Position numbers and translations under genes: made by a program. Below are positions 8,313 to 16,427 of a stretch of DNA of 51,642 nt, one piece after another; the first letter of the stretch is position 1, and every line of letters begins with the position of its first letter. Under the pieces are notes generated by a model, which was not told where the DNA came from, made no database searches, and worked only from the letters and a program-made list of their open reading frames with translations. The stretch covers positions 1-51,642 of the forward strand of contig CAJGDE010000001.1 of assembly GCA_904502135.1 (NCBI GenBank). Reading direction: 5' to 3'. The stretch is from Kiritimatiellia bacterium. GTDB taxonomy: Bacteria; Verrucomicrobiota; Kiritimatiellia; RFP12; UBA1067.

Positions 8313-9923
8313 ATGGCGGGTGAGTATCAGTTCAGTTTGATTGACGTCACTAAGCAGCAGGGAACCAAGACGATTCTCAAGGATGTTAACTTGAGCTTCT
8401 TTTACGGGGCGCATATCGGCGTAATCGGTGGCAATGGAGCCGGTAAGTCTTCATTGCTTAAGATTCTCGCAGGTCTTGATACTGAACTTATGGGGACGGT
8501 GCAGGTCGCTAAGGGTACTAAAGTGGGGTATTTGCCGCAGGAGCCTGAGCTTGATGACTCCAAGACCGTTCTTGAGACGGTTATGGAGGGTGTCGCCGAT
8601 GCTCAGGCGATGGTTACTCGCTATGAGGATCTTTGCTGCGAACTTGACGACCCGAAAGCGGCCGCCGAGATGGAGCGCCTTCAGGAAATCATAGACAGAA
8701 ACGATTATTGGAATCTCGAAAACCTCGTCGAACGAAGAATGGCCGATCTTTGCTGTCCGCCTGGAGATAAGCCCGTCAGCGTTCTTTCCGGCGGCGAAAG
8801 GCGTCGTGTTGCGATAGCAAGACTGCTTCTTACAAATCCCGATGTGCTGCTTCTTGACGAGCCGACAAACCATCTTGACGCGGAAACGACGTTTAGGCTT
8901 GAAGCTTATCTTAAAGACTTCAAGGGAACTCTCATCGTCGTCACCCACGATCGTTATTTCCTCTCTGACGTTACCGATTGGATTTTGGAACTTGATCACG
9001 GTGTTTGCTATCCGTACAAGGGTAATTACGAAGAGTGGCTCAAGCAGAAAGAAGCCATGCTTGCGCGCGAGGCTAAGGTTGAGAAGTCCCGTCAAAAGCT
9101 TCTTGAAAACGAACTTAAGTGGATTCAGACGAATCCTTCCGGGCGCCATGCGAAGGCGAAGGCTCGTGTTGAGCGATATGAAGAACTTCAGAAGCAGGAG
9201 GTTTCAACCCGCGAGGACGATCTCGTTATCCGCATTCCGCCGGGGCCGCGTCTTGGAAATCTTGTCGTACGAGCTGAACACGTTAAGATGGGGTTTGACG
9301 ATCAGGTTCTTTATGATGACCTTAATTTCGAGCTTCCGCGCGGCGGCATAGTCGGCGTTATCGGCGCGAACGGTGCCGGTAAGACGACACTTTTTAAGCT
9401 TATTACAGGCCAGCTCAAGCCGCTCGCTGGCGAATTTAAGGTCGGTGAAACCGTAAAGCTCAGTTATGTTGACCAGACCCGCAGCGAACTTAAAGCCGAT
9501 GAGACCGTCTATGAGGCGATAACTGGCGGCGGAGAGTTCGTTAATCTCGCAGGCACTACGATGATGAATGGCCGTGCGTACGTAAGTCGCTTCAATTTCC
9601 GCGGTGCAGAGCAGCAGAAGAAGGTCGGTGTTCTGTCGGGCGGTGAAAGAAACCGCGTTCATCTTGCTAAGCTTCTTACAAGCGGCGGTAATCTTCTTCT
9701 TCTCGACGAGCCGACGAACGATCTTGATGTTGCCACATTAAGATCGCTTGAAGAAGGTCTTCAGGAGTTTGGCGGCTGTGTCATGGTGGTTTCTCACGAT
9801 CGCTGGTTTTTAGATCGTATTGCTACCCATATCCTCGCTTTTGAGGGTAAAGGCAAGACAACGTGGTTTGAGGGCAGTTATTCCGAATACCACGAGGCAT
9901 TGTCTCGCCGTGCTAAAGCGTAA
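8313..9923 (+). CDS. ettA: ABC-F translation factor, EttA-like
   Basis: A soluble tandem-ATPase protein of 536 residues with no membrane segments. Seen: Walker A GGNGAGKSS and GANGAGKTT, signatures LSGGERRRVAIARL and LSGGERNRVHLAKL, Walker B LLLDEPTNHLDAE and LLLLDEPTNDLDV, and the basic linker GRHAKAKARVERYEEL between the two ATPase halves. ABC-F proteins bind the ribosomal E site; the length and linker resemble EttA, which gates early elongation according to the ATP/ADP ratio. Uup or an antibiotic-resistance ABC-F is less likely. AGGAGG precedes the ATG. Its neighbours thrS and leuS fit a translation role. Confidence 0.85.
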   Translation: MAGEYQFSLIDVTKQQGTKTILKDVNLSFFYGAHIGVIGGNGAGKSSLLKILAGLDTELMGTVQVAKGTKVGYLPQEPELDDSKTVLETVMEGVADAQAMVTRYEDLCCELDDPKAAAEMERLQEIIDRNDYWNLENLVERRMADLCCPPGDKPVSVLSGGERRRVAIARLLLTNPDVLLLDEPTNHLDAETTFRLEAYLKDFKGTLIVVTHDRYFLSDVTDWILELDHGVCYPYKGNYEEWLKQKEAMLAREAKVEKSRQKLLENELKWIQTNPSGRHAKAKARVERYEELQKQEVSTREDDLVIRIPPGPRLGNLVVRAEHVKMGFDDQVLYDDLNFELPRGGIVGVIGANGAGKTTLFKLITGQLKPLAGEFKVGETVKLSYVDQTRSELKADETVYEAITGGGEFVNLAGTTMMNGRAYVSRFNFRGAEQQKKVGVLSGGERNRVHLAKLLTSGGNLLLLDEPTNDLDVATLRSLEEGLQEFGGCVMVVSHDRWFLDRIATHILAFEGKGKTTWFEGSYSEYHEALSRRAKA

Positions 9924-9957
9924 TGCTCTTTTGCTAGGCTTGTTATCATGTAATACT

Positions 9958-10002
9958 GTCACACTGTCACAAAATATGCGACATAATGTCTCAAAGTGTG
10001 AC
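9958..10002 (+). promoter_or_regulatory. Dyad elements upstream of the dnaK sigma-54 promoter
   Basis: A direct repeat TGTCAC (9957-9962 and 9965-9970) faces GTGTGAC (9996-10002). GACAT-A-ATGTC (9980-9990) sits between them with almost the same centre as the GTCACA/TGTGAC pairing. The dyad centre is about 65 bases before the predicted transcription start. This is a plausible site for a sigma-54 enhancer-binding protein, inferred from layout only. Confidence 0.5.
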
Positions 10003-10023
10003 TGGCACGACGCTTTAAAAGAG

Positions 10024-10041
10024 TTGGCACGGTATTTGCTT
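10024..10041 (+). promoter_or_regulatory. Sigma-54 promoter of dnaK
   Basis: TTGGCACG-N4-TTGCTT with GG at 10026-10027 and GC at 10038-10039, exactly ten bases apart as required for RpoN. The predicted start of transcription is about 10051, giving a 38-nt leader before dnaK. No CIRCE element and no convincing sigma-70 box is visible in the 9924-10088 gap. Confidence 0.8.
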
Positions 10042-10088
10042 ATGGTTTGGTGTCGCCCGTGGTGGGCGTAGAAAGAAGGTAGAAAGTT

Positions 10089-12011
10089 ATGGCAAAAGTA
10101 TTAGGTATTGACCTTGGAACAACAAATAGCTGCATGGCCGTTATGGAAGGCGGCGAAGCAACAGTTATCCCCAATAAGGAGGGGCAGCGTACAACTCCGT
10201 CGATCGTTGCGTTTACCAAGACGGGTGAAATTCTTGTCGGACAGGCGGCGAAGCGCCAGGCGGTGACGAATCCTAAGTCGACGATTTATTCGATTAAGCG
10301 TTTTATCGGCCGTCGTTTCGACGAAATGACCGACGAAATCAAGATGATGCCTTATGAAGTCGTTCAGACGCCCAATGGAGATGCCGCGGTAAAGGTCGGA
10401 GAAAAGACTTATACGGCGCAGGAAATTTCAGCTATGGTCTTAAGAAAGCTTAAGGAAGATGCTGAAGCGTTTTTGGGCGAGAAAATTACGGAGGCGGTAA
10501 TTACTGTTCCTGCGTACTTCAACGACCAGCAGCGTCAGGCGACGAAGGATGCCGGCAAGATCGCGGGTCTTGACGTAAAGCGTATCGTCAATGAGCCTAC
10601 GGCCGCTTCGCTCGCGTACGGTCTTGACAAGAAGAAAAACGAAAAGATTGCAGTTTATGACTTTGGCGGCGGCACTTTCGATATTTCCGTTCTTGATATC
10701 GGTGACGGAGTATTTGAAGTTAAGGCTACCAATGGCGACACTCACCTCGGTGGCGATGACCTCGACCAGGCGATTATGAAGTGGCTCATTGAAGATTTCA
10801 AGGCTGCTCAGGGCGTAGATCTTTCTCAGGATATGATGGCTCTTCAGCGTCTTAAAGAAGAGGCTGAAAAGGCGAAGTGCGCGCTTTCTTCCGCGACGAC
10901 TTATGACATCAACCTGCCGTTCATCACGATGAACCAGTCCGGGCCTTTGCACCTTACGGCTACGCTCAATAAGGCGAAACTCGAACAGCTTACGATGGAT
11001 CTTGTCAACCGCACGAGCGAGCCTTGCCGCAAGTGCATGAGCGACGCTGATCTTTCAAGCGTTGACGAGGTCGTTCTCGTCGGCGGTCAGACGCGCATGC
11101 CGCTCATTCAGGAGAAGGCCAAGTCGCTTTTCGGCAAGGAGCCGCACAAGGGCGTCAACCCTGACGAAGTCGTTGCTATGGGCGCAGCCATTCAGGGCGG
11201 CATTTTGAAGGGCGAAGTCAAAGATGTTCTTCTTCTTGACGTCACTCCTCTTACGCTCGGCATTGAGACGTTGGGCGGCGTTTTGACGCCTCTCATTGAG
11301 CGCAACACGACGATCCCCACTAAGAAGAGCCAGGTCTTCTCGACGGCGGCCGACAATCAGCCGGCGGTGACGATCGCCATTTTCCAGGGCGACCGCAAGA
11401 TGGCGCGCGACAACAAGAGCCTTGGAAACTTCAACCTTGACGGTATTCCTCCGGCGCCGCGCGGCGTTCCGCAGATTGAGGTTACTTTCGATATTGATGC
11501 CAACGGTATTCTTAATGTTTCCGCCAAGGATCTTGGAACACAGAAGGAGCAGAAGATTACCATCACTGCAGCCGGTGGTCTTTCGAAGGAAGAAATCGAA
11601 AAGATGCGCAAGGATGCCGAAGCACATGCTGCTGAAGATGAAAAGCGTCATGAAGAAGTCGAGGCCCGCAACAAGGCCGACGGTCTTGCGTTCCAGGTAG
11701 AGAAGACCTTGAAGGACGCAGGCGATAAGATCGCTGCCGACAAGAAGGCTCCGGTTGAAGCCGCTCTTAAGGCGCTCAAGGATGAGCTTGCCAAGAATCC
11801 TCCGGCTCCCGTTGCCGACATCAAGGCGAAGGAAGAGGCTCTAATGAAGGCGATGGAGCCTGTAGCGCAGGAGATGTACGCTTCCGCGCAGGCTGCTCAA
11901 GGCGCCGCTGGTGCTCAGCCGGGAGCTAATCCCGAGCCGCCGCCGGCCGATGAGCCCAAGAAGGAGAAGGGCGGCGACGACGTGGTCGACGCGGACTTTA
12001 CGATGAAGTAA
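10089..12011 (+). CDS. dnaK: Chaperone DnaK (Hsp70)
   Basis: ATP-driven Hsp70 chaperone, cytosolic. Seen: phosphate loop 1 GIDLGTTNSCMAV, AYFNDQQRQATKDAG, the GGGTFDISVLDIGDG loop, VLVGGQTRMP, the interdomain linker VLLLDVTPLTLGIE, and a Pro/Ala/Gly-rich tail ending DDVVDADFTMK. Length is 640 residues, normal for the family. The usual partners grpE and dnaJ are not adjacent; instead groES and groEL follow with no terminator between. Transcription probably starts at the sigma-54 promoter 38 bases upstream. Confidence 0.98.
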   Translation: MAKVLGIDLGTTNSCMAVMEGGEATVIPNKEGQRTTPSIVAFTKTGEILVGQAAKRQAVTNPKSTIYSIKRFIGRRFDEMTDEIKMMPYEVVQTPNGDAAVKVGEKTYTAQEISAMVLRKLKEDAEAFLGEKITEAVITVPAYFNDQQRQATKDAGKIAGLDVKRIVNEPTAASLAYGLDKKKNEKIAVYDFGGGTFDISVLDIGDGVFEVKATNGDTHLGGDDLDQAIMKWLIEDFKAAQGVDLSQDMMALQRLKEEAEKAKCALSSATTYDINLPFITMNQSGPLHLTATLNKAKLEQLTMDLVNRTSEPCRKCMSDADLSSVDEVVLVGGQTRMPLIQEKAKSLFGKEPHKGVNPDEVVAMGAAIQGGILKGEVKDVLLLDVTPLTLGIETLGGVLTPLIERNTTIPTKKSQVFSTAADNQPAVTIAIFQGDRKMARDNKSLGNFNLDGIPPAPRGVPQIEVTFDIDANGILNVSAKDLGTQKEQKITITAAGGLSKEEIEKMRKDAEAHAAEDEKRHEEVEARNKADGLAFQVEKTLKDAGDKIAADKKAPVEAALKALKDELAKNPPAPVADIKAKEEALMKAMEPVAQEMYASAQAAQGAAGAQPGANPEPPPADEPKKEKGGDDVVDADFTMK

Positions 12012-12095
12012 GTTAGGAGTTAGGGGTTAGGAGTTAGGGGAAAGAAATTCTACTCTCCAACTCCAAACTCCAACTCGAACTCTAAACTCCAACTA
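12012..12095 (+). repeat. Heptanucleotide repeats in inverted arrangement between dnaK and groES
   Basis: Four copies of GTTAGGA/GTTAGGG (12012-12039) start at the base after the dnaK stop. They are followed after 14 bases by a tract of period 7 on the opposite sense (CTCCAAC, TCCAAAC and variants, about 12054-12095). The two arms are imperfectly complementary, so the RNA could form a hairpin. No T-run follows. The groES ribosome binding site AAAGGAG at 12112-12118 lies outside the repeat. Confidence 0.8.
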
Positions 12096-12125
12096 AAATT
12101 TCAAACATACAAAGGAGAAACAAAC

Positions 12126-12413
12126 ATGAAAATCAGACCTCTAGGTGATCGCGTTCTTGTTGAACCAATCGAAGAGAAAGAACAGACCGTTGGTGGAATT
12201 ATTATTCCTGATTCTGCCAAGGAAAAACCCATGCAGGGCAAGGTGATCGCTGTCGGCAAGAAGCTTGACAAGGACGGCAAGGAAATCGCGTTTGATGTCA
12301 AATCTGGCGACACGGTGCTTCTTCCTAAATACGGCGGCACTGAAGTCAAGCTTGGTGACAAGAAGCTTCAGCTCGTTCGCGAAGAAGATCTTCTCGGAGT
12401 TGTTGAAAAATAA
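12126..12413 (+). CDS. groES: Co-chaperonin GroES
   Basis: The 95-residue heptameric lid for GroEL. Seen: start KIRPLGDRVLVEPIEEKEQ, the mobile loop around QTVGGIIIPDSAKEKP, GKVIAVGKK, and GDTVLLPKYGGTEVKL in place of the usual YGGTE motif context. A strong AAAGGAG lies 7 bases before the ATG. It sits between dnaK and groEL in the same direction with repeat-filled spacers. Confidence 0.97.
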   Translation: MKIRPLGDRVLVEPIEEKEQTVGGIIIPDSAKEKPMQGKVIAVGKKLDKDGKEIAFDVKSGDTVLLPKYGGTEVKLGDKKLQLVREEDLLGVVEK

Positions 12414-12427
12414 GAGTTTAATGTTTT

Positions 12428-12534
12428 AATGTTAGAATGAAAAGGAGATTTACCTTATTTGCATTCCCCCATTCTAACATTCCAACATTCTAACACTCTA
12501 ACACTCCAACATTCTAGCATTCTAACATTCTAAC
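12428..12534 (+). repeat. Octanucleotide repeat and perfect inverted repeat between groES and groEL
   Basis: Eight tandem 8-mers of ATTCTAAC type (12471-12534) end about 18 bases before the groEL ATG. A perfect 12-bp inverted repeat AATGTTAGAATG (12428-12439) pairs with 12470-12481, enclosing a 30-base loop. The repeats fill nearly all of the 139-base gap. The groEL ribosome binding site AAGGAA follows directly. No gene lies here. Confidence 0.85.
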
Positions 12535-12552
12535 ATTAATAAGGAAACTATC

Positions 12553-14187
12553 ATGGCTAAGCAGATTAAGTTTGACGCCGAGGCGCGTCAGAAAATTCTC
12601 GCCGGCGTTGAGAAACTCTCAAGTGCCGTTACATCTACGCTCGGACCTTCCGGCCGCAATGTTATTCTCGACAAGAAGTTCGGCTCACCTCAGATCACCA
12701 AGGACGGCGTAACCGTCGCCAAGGAGATTGAGCTTCCCGATCCTTTTGAGAATATGGGCGCACAGATGGTTAAGGAAGTTGCTTCCAAGACGAACGATGT
12801 CGCCGGTGACGGAACGACAACCGCGACTTTGCTCGCAGAGGCCATTTACCGCGAAGGTCTTAAGAATCTTACCGCAGGCGCTAACGCAATGGCTCTTAAG
12901 TCCGGTATCGACAAGGCTACGGCTGCCGTTACCGAGTCTATCGCCAAGCTTGCGAAGAAGGTCAAGAGCGCTGATGAAATCGCGCAGGTTGCGACGATCT
13001 CCGCAAATGGCGATACCGAAATCGGTCAGATGATTTCCGATGCGATGGATAAGGTCGGCAAGGAAGGCACCATCACCGTTGAAGAAGCTAAGACTCTTGA
13101 GTCCACGCTCGATGTTGTTGAGGGTATGCAGTTCGACAAGGGTTATCTCTCGCCTTATTTTGTCACTTCTCCTGAAAATATGGAGTGCGAGCTTGAGAAT
13201 CCCTTTATTCTCCTTTTCGAGAAGAAGATCACGAATCTTCAGGACATGCTTCCTCTTCTTCAGAACGTTGCCAAGTCCGGCCGTCCTCTCATGATCATCG
13301 CCGAGGATGTCGAGGGCGAAGCTCTCGCGACGCTCGTCGTCAACAAGCTCCGCGGTACGTTCCAGGTTTGCGCCGTCAAGGCTCCCGGTTTCGGTGATCG
13401 CCGCAAGGCAATTCTCGAAGATATCGCCATTCTTACGGGTGGTCGCCTTATCAGCGAGGACATCGGCGTTAAGCTCGAGAACGTTCAGCTCACCGATCTC
13501 GGCCGTGCGAAGAAGGTTGTCGTCGACAAGGACAACACAACCATCGTTGAAGGTCTCGGCAAGGGTGCTGACATCAAAGCTCGCGTTGAGCTCATCAAGA
13601 AGCAGATTGAAGAGACGACTTCAGACTACGATCGCGAGAAACTCCAGGAGCGTCTTGCGAAGCTCGCCGGCGGTGTTGCGCTCATCAAGGTAGGCGCTGC
13701 TACCGAGGCCGCGATGAAGGAGAAGAAGGATCGCGTTGACGATGCTCTTCATGCGACGCGCGCTGCTGTTGAAGAGGGCATTGTTCCTGGCGGCGGCGTA
13801 GCTTACTTGCGCGCTCAGAAGGCGATTGAAGCTCTTAAGCTTGAGGGTGACGAGAAGGTCGGCGCTGCGATTATCTGCCGCGCTATCGAAGCTCCTCTTC
13901 GCAAGCTCGTCAACAACGCCGGACAGGAAGCGGCTCTCGTTATCGCCAACGTCAAGAAGGCGACCGGTACGAACGGCTACAACGTCCGCACGGGTGAGTA
14001 CTGCGACCTTCTCAAGGCCGGTGTCGTCGATCCTGCTAAGGTTACGCGCTCCGCTCTCCAGAACGCGGCTTCCATCGCGGGACTCCTGCTTACGACCGAC
14101 TGCATGGTCACCGATCTTCCCGAGAAGAAGGAATCTTGCGGTTGCGGCGGTCATGGCGGCGCACCTGACATGGGCGGCATGATGTAA
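12553..14187 (+). CDS. groEL: Chaperonin GroEL
   Basis: The 60-kDa chaperonin, 544 residues. Seen: TLGPSGRNVILDKKFG, the ATP-binding NDVAGDGTTTATLLAEAI, EGMQFDKGYLSPYFVT, the apical-domain segment and AVEEGIVPGGGVAYLRA. The C-terminus GCGGHGGAPDMGGMM has the flexible GGM tail of the folding chamber, here with extra Cys and His residues. It works with the GroES encoded upstream and is followed by a strong terminator, so it closes the chaperone unit. Confidence 0.98.
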   Translation: MAKQIKFDAEARQKILAGVEKLSSAVTSTLGPSGRNVILDKKFGSPQITKDGVTVAKEIELPDPFENMGAQMVKEVASKTNDVAGDGTTTATLLAEAIYREGLKNLTAGANAMALKSGIDKATAAVTESIAKLAKKVKSADEIAQVATISANGDTEIGQMISDAMDKVGKEGTITVEEAKTLESTLDVVEGMQFDKGYLSPYFVTSPENMECELENPFILLFEKKITNLQDMLPLLQNVAKSGRPLMIIAEDVEGEALATLVVNKLRGTFQVCAVKAPGFGDRRKAILEDIAILTGGRLISEDIGVKLENVQLTDLGRAKKVVVDKDNTTIVEGLGKGADIKARVELIKKQIEETTSDYDREKLQERLAKLAGGVALIKVGAATEAAMKEKKDRVDDALHATRAAVEEGIVPGGGVAYLRAQKAIEALKLEGDEKVGAAIICRAIEAPLRKLVNNAGQEAALVIANVKKATGTNGYNVRTGEYCDLLKAGVVDPAKVTRSALQNAASIAGLLLTTDCMVTDLPEKKESCGCGGHGGAPDMGGMM

Positions 14188-14209
14188 TAAAAGGCCTTGC
14201 TAAAGGATA

Positions 14210-14247
14210 AAAACGGGGACGACATTTTGTTCGTCCCCGTTTTTTTG
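14210..14247 (+). terminator. Rho-independent terminator after groEL
   Basis: Perfect 10-bp stem ACGGGGACGA (14213-14222) with TCGTCCCCGT (14231-14240), an 8-base loop and a run of seven T. The A-run on the left also makes it usable in reverse. Confidence 0.95.
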
Positions 14248-14300
14248 TCTGTCGTTTGTGTAAGTCAGTTAATTCGCCTGAGCCCCGGCCCCGGTTTGTT

Positions 14301-14330
14301 TTGCTATGTCTGCGTCTATTTTGGTATAAT
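14301..14330 (+). promoter_or_regulatory. Extended -10 promoter of metG, near-leaderless
   Basis: TGG-TATAAT (TATAAT 14325-14330) with TTGCTA as a possible -35 at 14301-14306, spacer 18. The predicted transcription start is 14337, three bases before the metG ATG at 14340. Confidence 0.7.
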
Positions 14331-14339
14331 AAGCACACT

Positions 14340-16403
14340 ATGGAGAAGAAGAGAAAAATAGTCGTTACAAGTGCTTTGCCGTATGCAAACGGTGATATTC
14401 ATATAGGGCATTTGGTTGAGTATATTCAAACCGATTTTTGGGTTCGCTTCCAAAAGATGCGCGGCAATGAATGTGTTTATGTCTGCGCTGACGATACACA
14501 TGGAACGCCTATCATGATCCGTGCCCGCAAAGAAGGGATTACCCCTGAAGAGCTCATTGCGCGCAGCCATACGCAGCACTTGAAGGATTTTACGGATTTT
14601 CAGATTAAGTTTGACAATTATTATACGACAAACTCTCCTGAAAATAAGGCCTTGAGTGAAGAGATATACAAGGCCGCGGAGGCGAAAGGCTACATCACCC
14701 GCAAGACAACACCGCAGCTTTACTGTGAAAAATGTAAGATGTTCCTGCCGGATCGATTTGTGAAAGGGGTCTGTCCCAAGTGCGGAGCTGAAGGTCAGTA
14801 TGGTGACAGTTGCGACAAATGCGGCTCTACGTATGCTGCGGAGGAACTTGGCAGCCCCAAGTGCACGACATGTGGCTCGTCACCGGTAGTTAAAGATTCG
14901 GAACATCTGTATTACGAGCTTGAGCCTCAGCACGACTATCTTGAGAAGTGGATACCCGATCATACGACGAGCGATGTTTCGAACAAGCTTCTTGAGTGGT
15001 TCAAAGAGCCTTTGCGCGGATGGTGCATTTCGCGTGACGCACCTTACTTCGGTTTTGAGATACCCGGGTTTAAAGACAAATATTTTTATGTTTGGGTGGA
15101 CGCGCCCGTAGGCTATATCGCAAGTCTTAAGAACGCCGGCAAGTTTGAGATGTGGAACGACCCTGAAGTTGAGCTTTATCACTTCATCGGCAAGGATATT
15201 ATTCGCTTCCACTGTCTCTTCTGGCCGGGGATGCTTAATGCCGCCGGCTTTAAGGGGCCGACGAAAGTTTTCGTGCATGGTTTTCTTACGGTCAATGGCG
15301 AAAAGATGTCCAAGTCGAAGGGAACGTTCGTTTCCGCCCGTACATATTTAGATAACCTCCCGCCGGAGGCGCTCAGGTATTATTATGCGGCGAAGCTTGG
15401 CGGTACGACAGATGATATGGATCTTAATCTTTCCGATTTCGTCCAGAGGGTGAATTCCGATCTTGTCGGCAAGATTACCAATATCGCTTCGCGCGCTTCG
15501 CAAATGCTTCAGAAGAAGCTTGGCGGAAAGTTGGGTTCGATGGACGAGGATGGTAGAGGTCTTGTTCAGAAGTGTATTGATGCAGGCGAAACAATAGCCA
15601 AGCACTATGAAGATCGAAAGTTTAATCAGGCTGTTGTTGAAATCTGCCGTCTTGCTGACGCTGCGAATGAATACTTCGATAAGCGCGAGCCGTGGAAGAG
15701 CATCAAGACGGATGAAGAGATAACCCGTACGGCTCTTACTTCTGCGCTCAACGCTTTTCGCATCATCGCCATCTATTTAAGCCCCATACTCCCCGAATAC
15801 GCCAAGAAGGCTATGAAACTTTTTGGCGAGAACGAGTGGTCGTGGCAAAGTTCAAAAGAGGCGAAGGAGAATTGCGCGCTTGGAGAATATGAGTATCTCG
15901 CAAGCCGTATCGACATAAAGCAAGTTGAGGCGATGGTTGAGGCGGCGAAGGTTAGACCTGGTGAGTCTGGCGAGGTGAGTCACGAGTCACGGGCGAGCAA
16001 GAATAAGGGGAATGAGGGAATAGGGAAGAGGGAAGAGGGAATAGAGAAGAGGGAGGTTGAGCCTCTTAAGGCGGAGATTGCCTTTCCCGATTTCGAGAAG
16101 CTTGATCTTAGAGTTGGAGTAGTTGAAAGCTGCGAGATTGTACCCAAGAGTTCAAAGCTTCTTAAGTTTGTTCTTGATGCAGGCGCTCTTGGCAAGCGTA
16201 CTATTTTCTCCGGCATTCGTCAGGCATACCCGCAGCCTCAGGATCTTGTCGGCAAGGAGGTCGTGTTCGTCGCCAATCTCGCTCCGCGCAAAATGTCGGT
16301 CGGAGTTTCTGAAGGGATGATACTCTTCGCGGGAGAGCCTGGTCAGTCGGGTGGAGTCGTCTCTCCGCTTGATTGCGCTTTTGGCGGAACTCAAGTAACT
16401 TGA
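14340..16403 (+). CDS. metG: Methionyl-tRNA synthetase with C-terminal tRNA-binding domain
   Basis: Charges elongator and initiator tRNA-Met, 687 residues. Seen: HIGH-type motif in PYANGDIHIGHLVEY, a two-knuckle zinc insert (CEKC, CPKC, CDKC, CTTC), KMSKSKGTFVSA, and a C-terminal Trbp111-like domain (LDLRVGVVESCEIVPKSSKL). The linker between the catalytic and tRNA-binding parts (residues about 542-573) is encoded by two heptanucleotide repeat tracts and reads as low-complexity Gly/Lys/Arg/Glu. An upstream in-frame ATG at 14256 is rejected because the promoter lies between. Confidence 0.97.
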   Translation: MEKKRKIVVTSALPYANGDIHIGHLVEYIQTDFWVRFQKMRGNECVYVCADDTHGTPIMIRARKEGITPEELIARSHTQHLKDFTDFQIKFDNYYTTNSPENKALSEEIYKAAEAKGYITRKTTPQLYCEKCKMFLPDRFVKGVCPKCGAEGQYGDSCDKCGSTYAAEELGSPKCTTCGSSPVVKDSEHLYYELEPQHDYLEKWIPDHTTSDVSNKLLEWFKEPLRGWCISRDAPYFGFEIPGFKDKYFYVWVDAPVGYIASLKNAGKFEMWNDPEVELYHFIGKDIIRFHCLFWPGMLNAAGFKGPTKVFVHGFLTVNGEKMSKSKGTFVSARTYLDNLPPEALRYYYAAKLGGTTDDMDLNLSDFVQRVNSDLVGKITNIASRASQMLQKKLGGKLGSMDEDGRGLVQKCIDAGETIAKHYEDRKFNQAVVEICRLADAANEYFDKREPWKSIKTDEEITRTALTSALNAFRIIAIYLSPILPEYAKKAMKLFGENEWSWQSSKEAKENCALGEYEYLASRIDIKQVEAMVEAAKVRPGESGEVSHESRASKNKGNEGIGKREEGIEKREVEPLKAEIAFPDFEKLDLRVGVVESCEIVPKSSKLLKFVLDAGALGKRTIFSGIRQAYPQPQDLVGKEVVFVANLAPRKMSVGVSEGMILFAGEPGQSGGVVSPLDCAFGGTQVT
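15963..16057 (+). repeat. Two heptanucleotide repeat tracts inside metG
   Basis: First tract 15963-15997: five 7-mers related to GAGTCAC. Second tract 16008-16057: seven units, GGGAATGA (8 bases), GGGAATA, two GGGAAGA, GGGAATA, GAGAAGA and GGGAGGT. The second matches the leuS tract and is read in the same phase, so both proteins contain the peptide GIGKREEG. The two AATAG-bearing copies are 21 bases apart and both avoid the stop frame. Confidence 0.9.
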
Positions 16404-16427
16404 AAATATAAATAGGGTTTTGCGGCT

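Noticed and set aside
10003..10016. A second -24-like box TGGCACGACGCTTT just upstream of the dnaK sigma-54 promoter
   Set aside because: The required GC at -12 is replaced by TT, so only the downstream box meets the GG-N10-GC rule.
9924..10088. CIRCE or sigma-32 control of dnaK
   Set aside because: The TTAGCACTC-N9-GAGTGCTAA pattern is absent, and no convincing sigma-32 pair was found.
12012..12095. Possible CRISPR array or mobile element at the chaperone repeats
   Set aside because: Units are 7-8 bases with no unique spacers of 30-40 bases, no cas genes and no transposase. They are simple tandem repeats.
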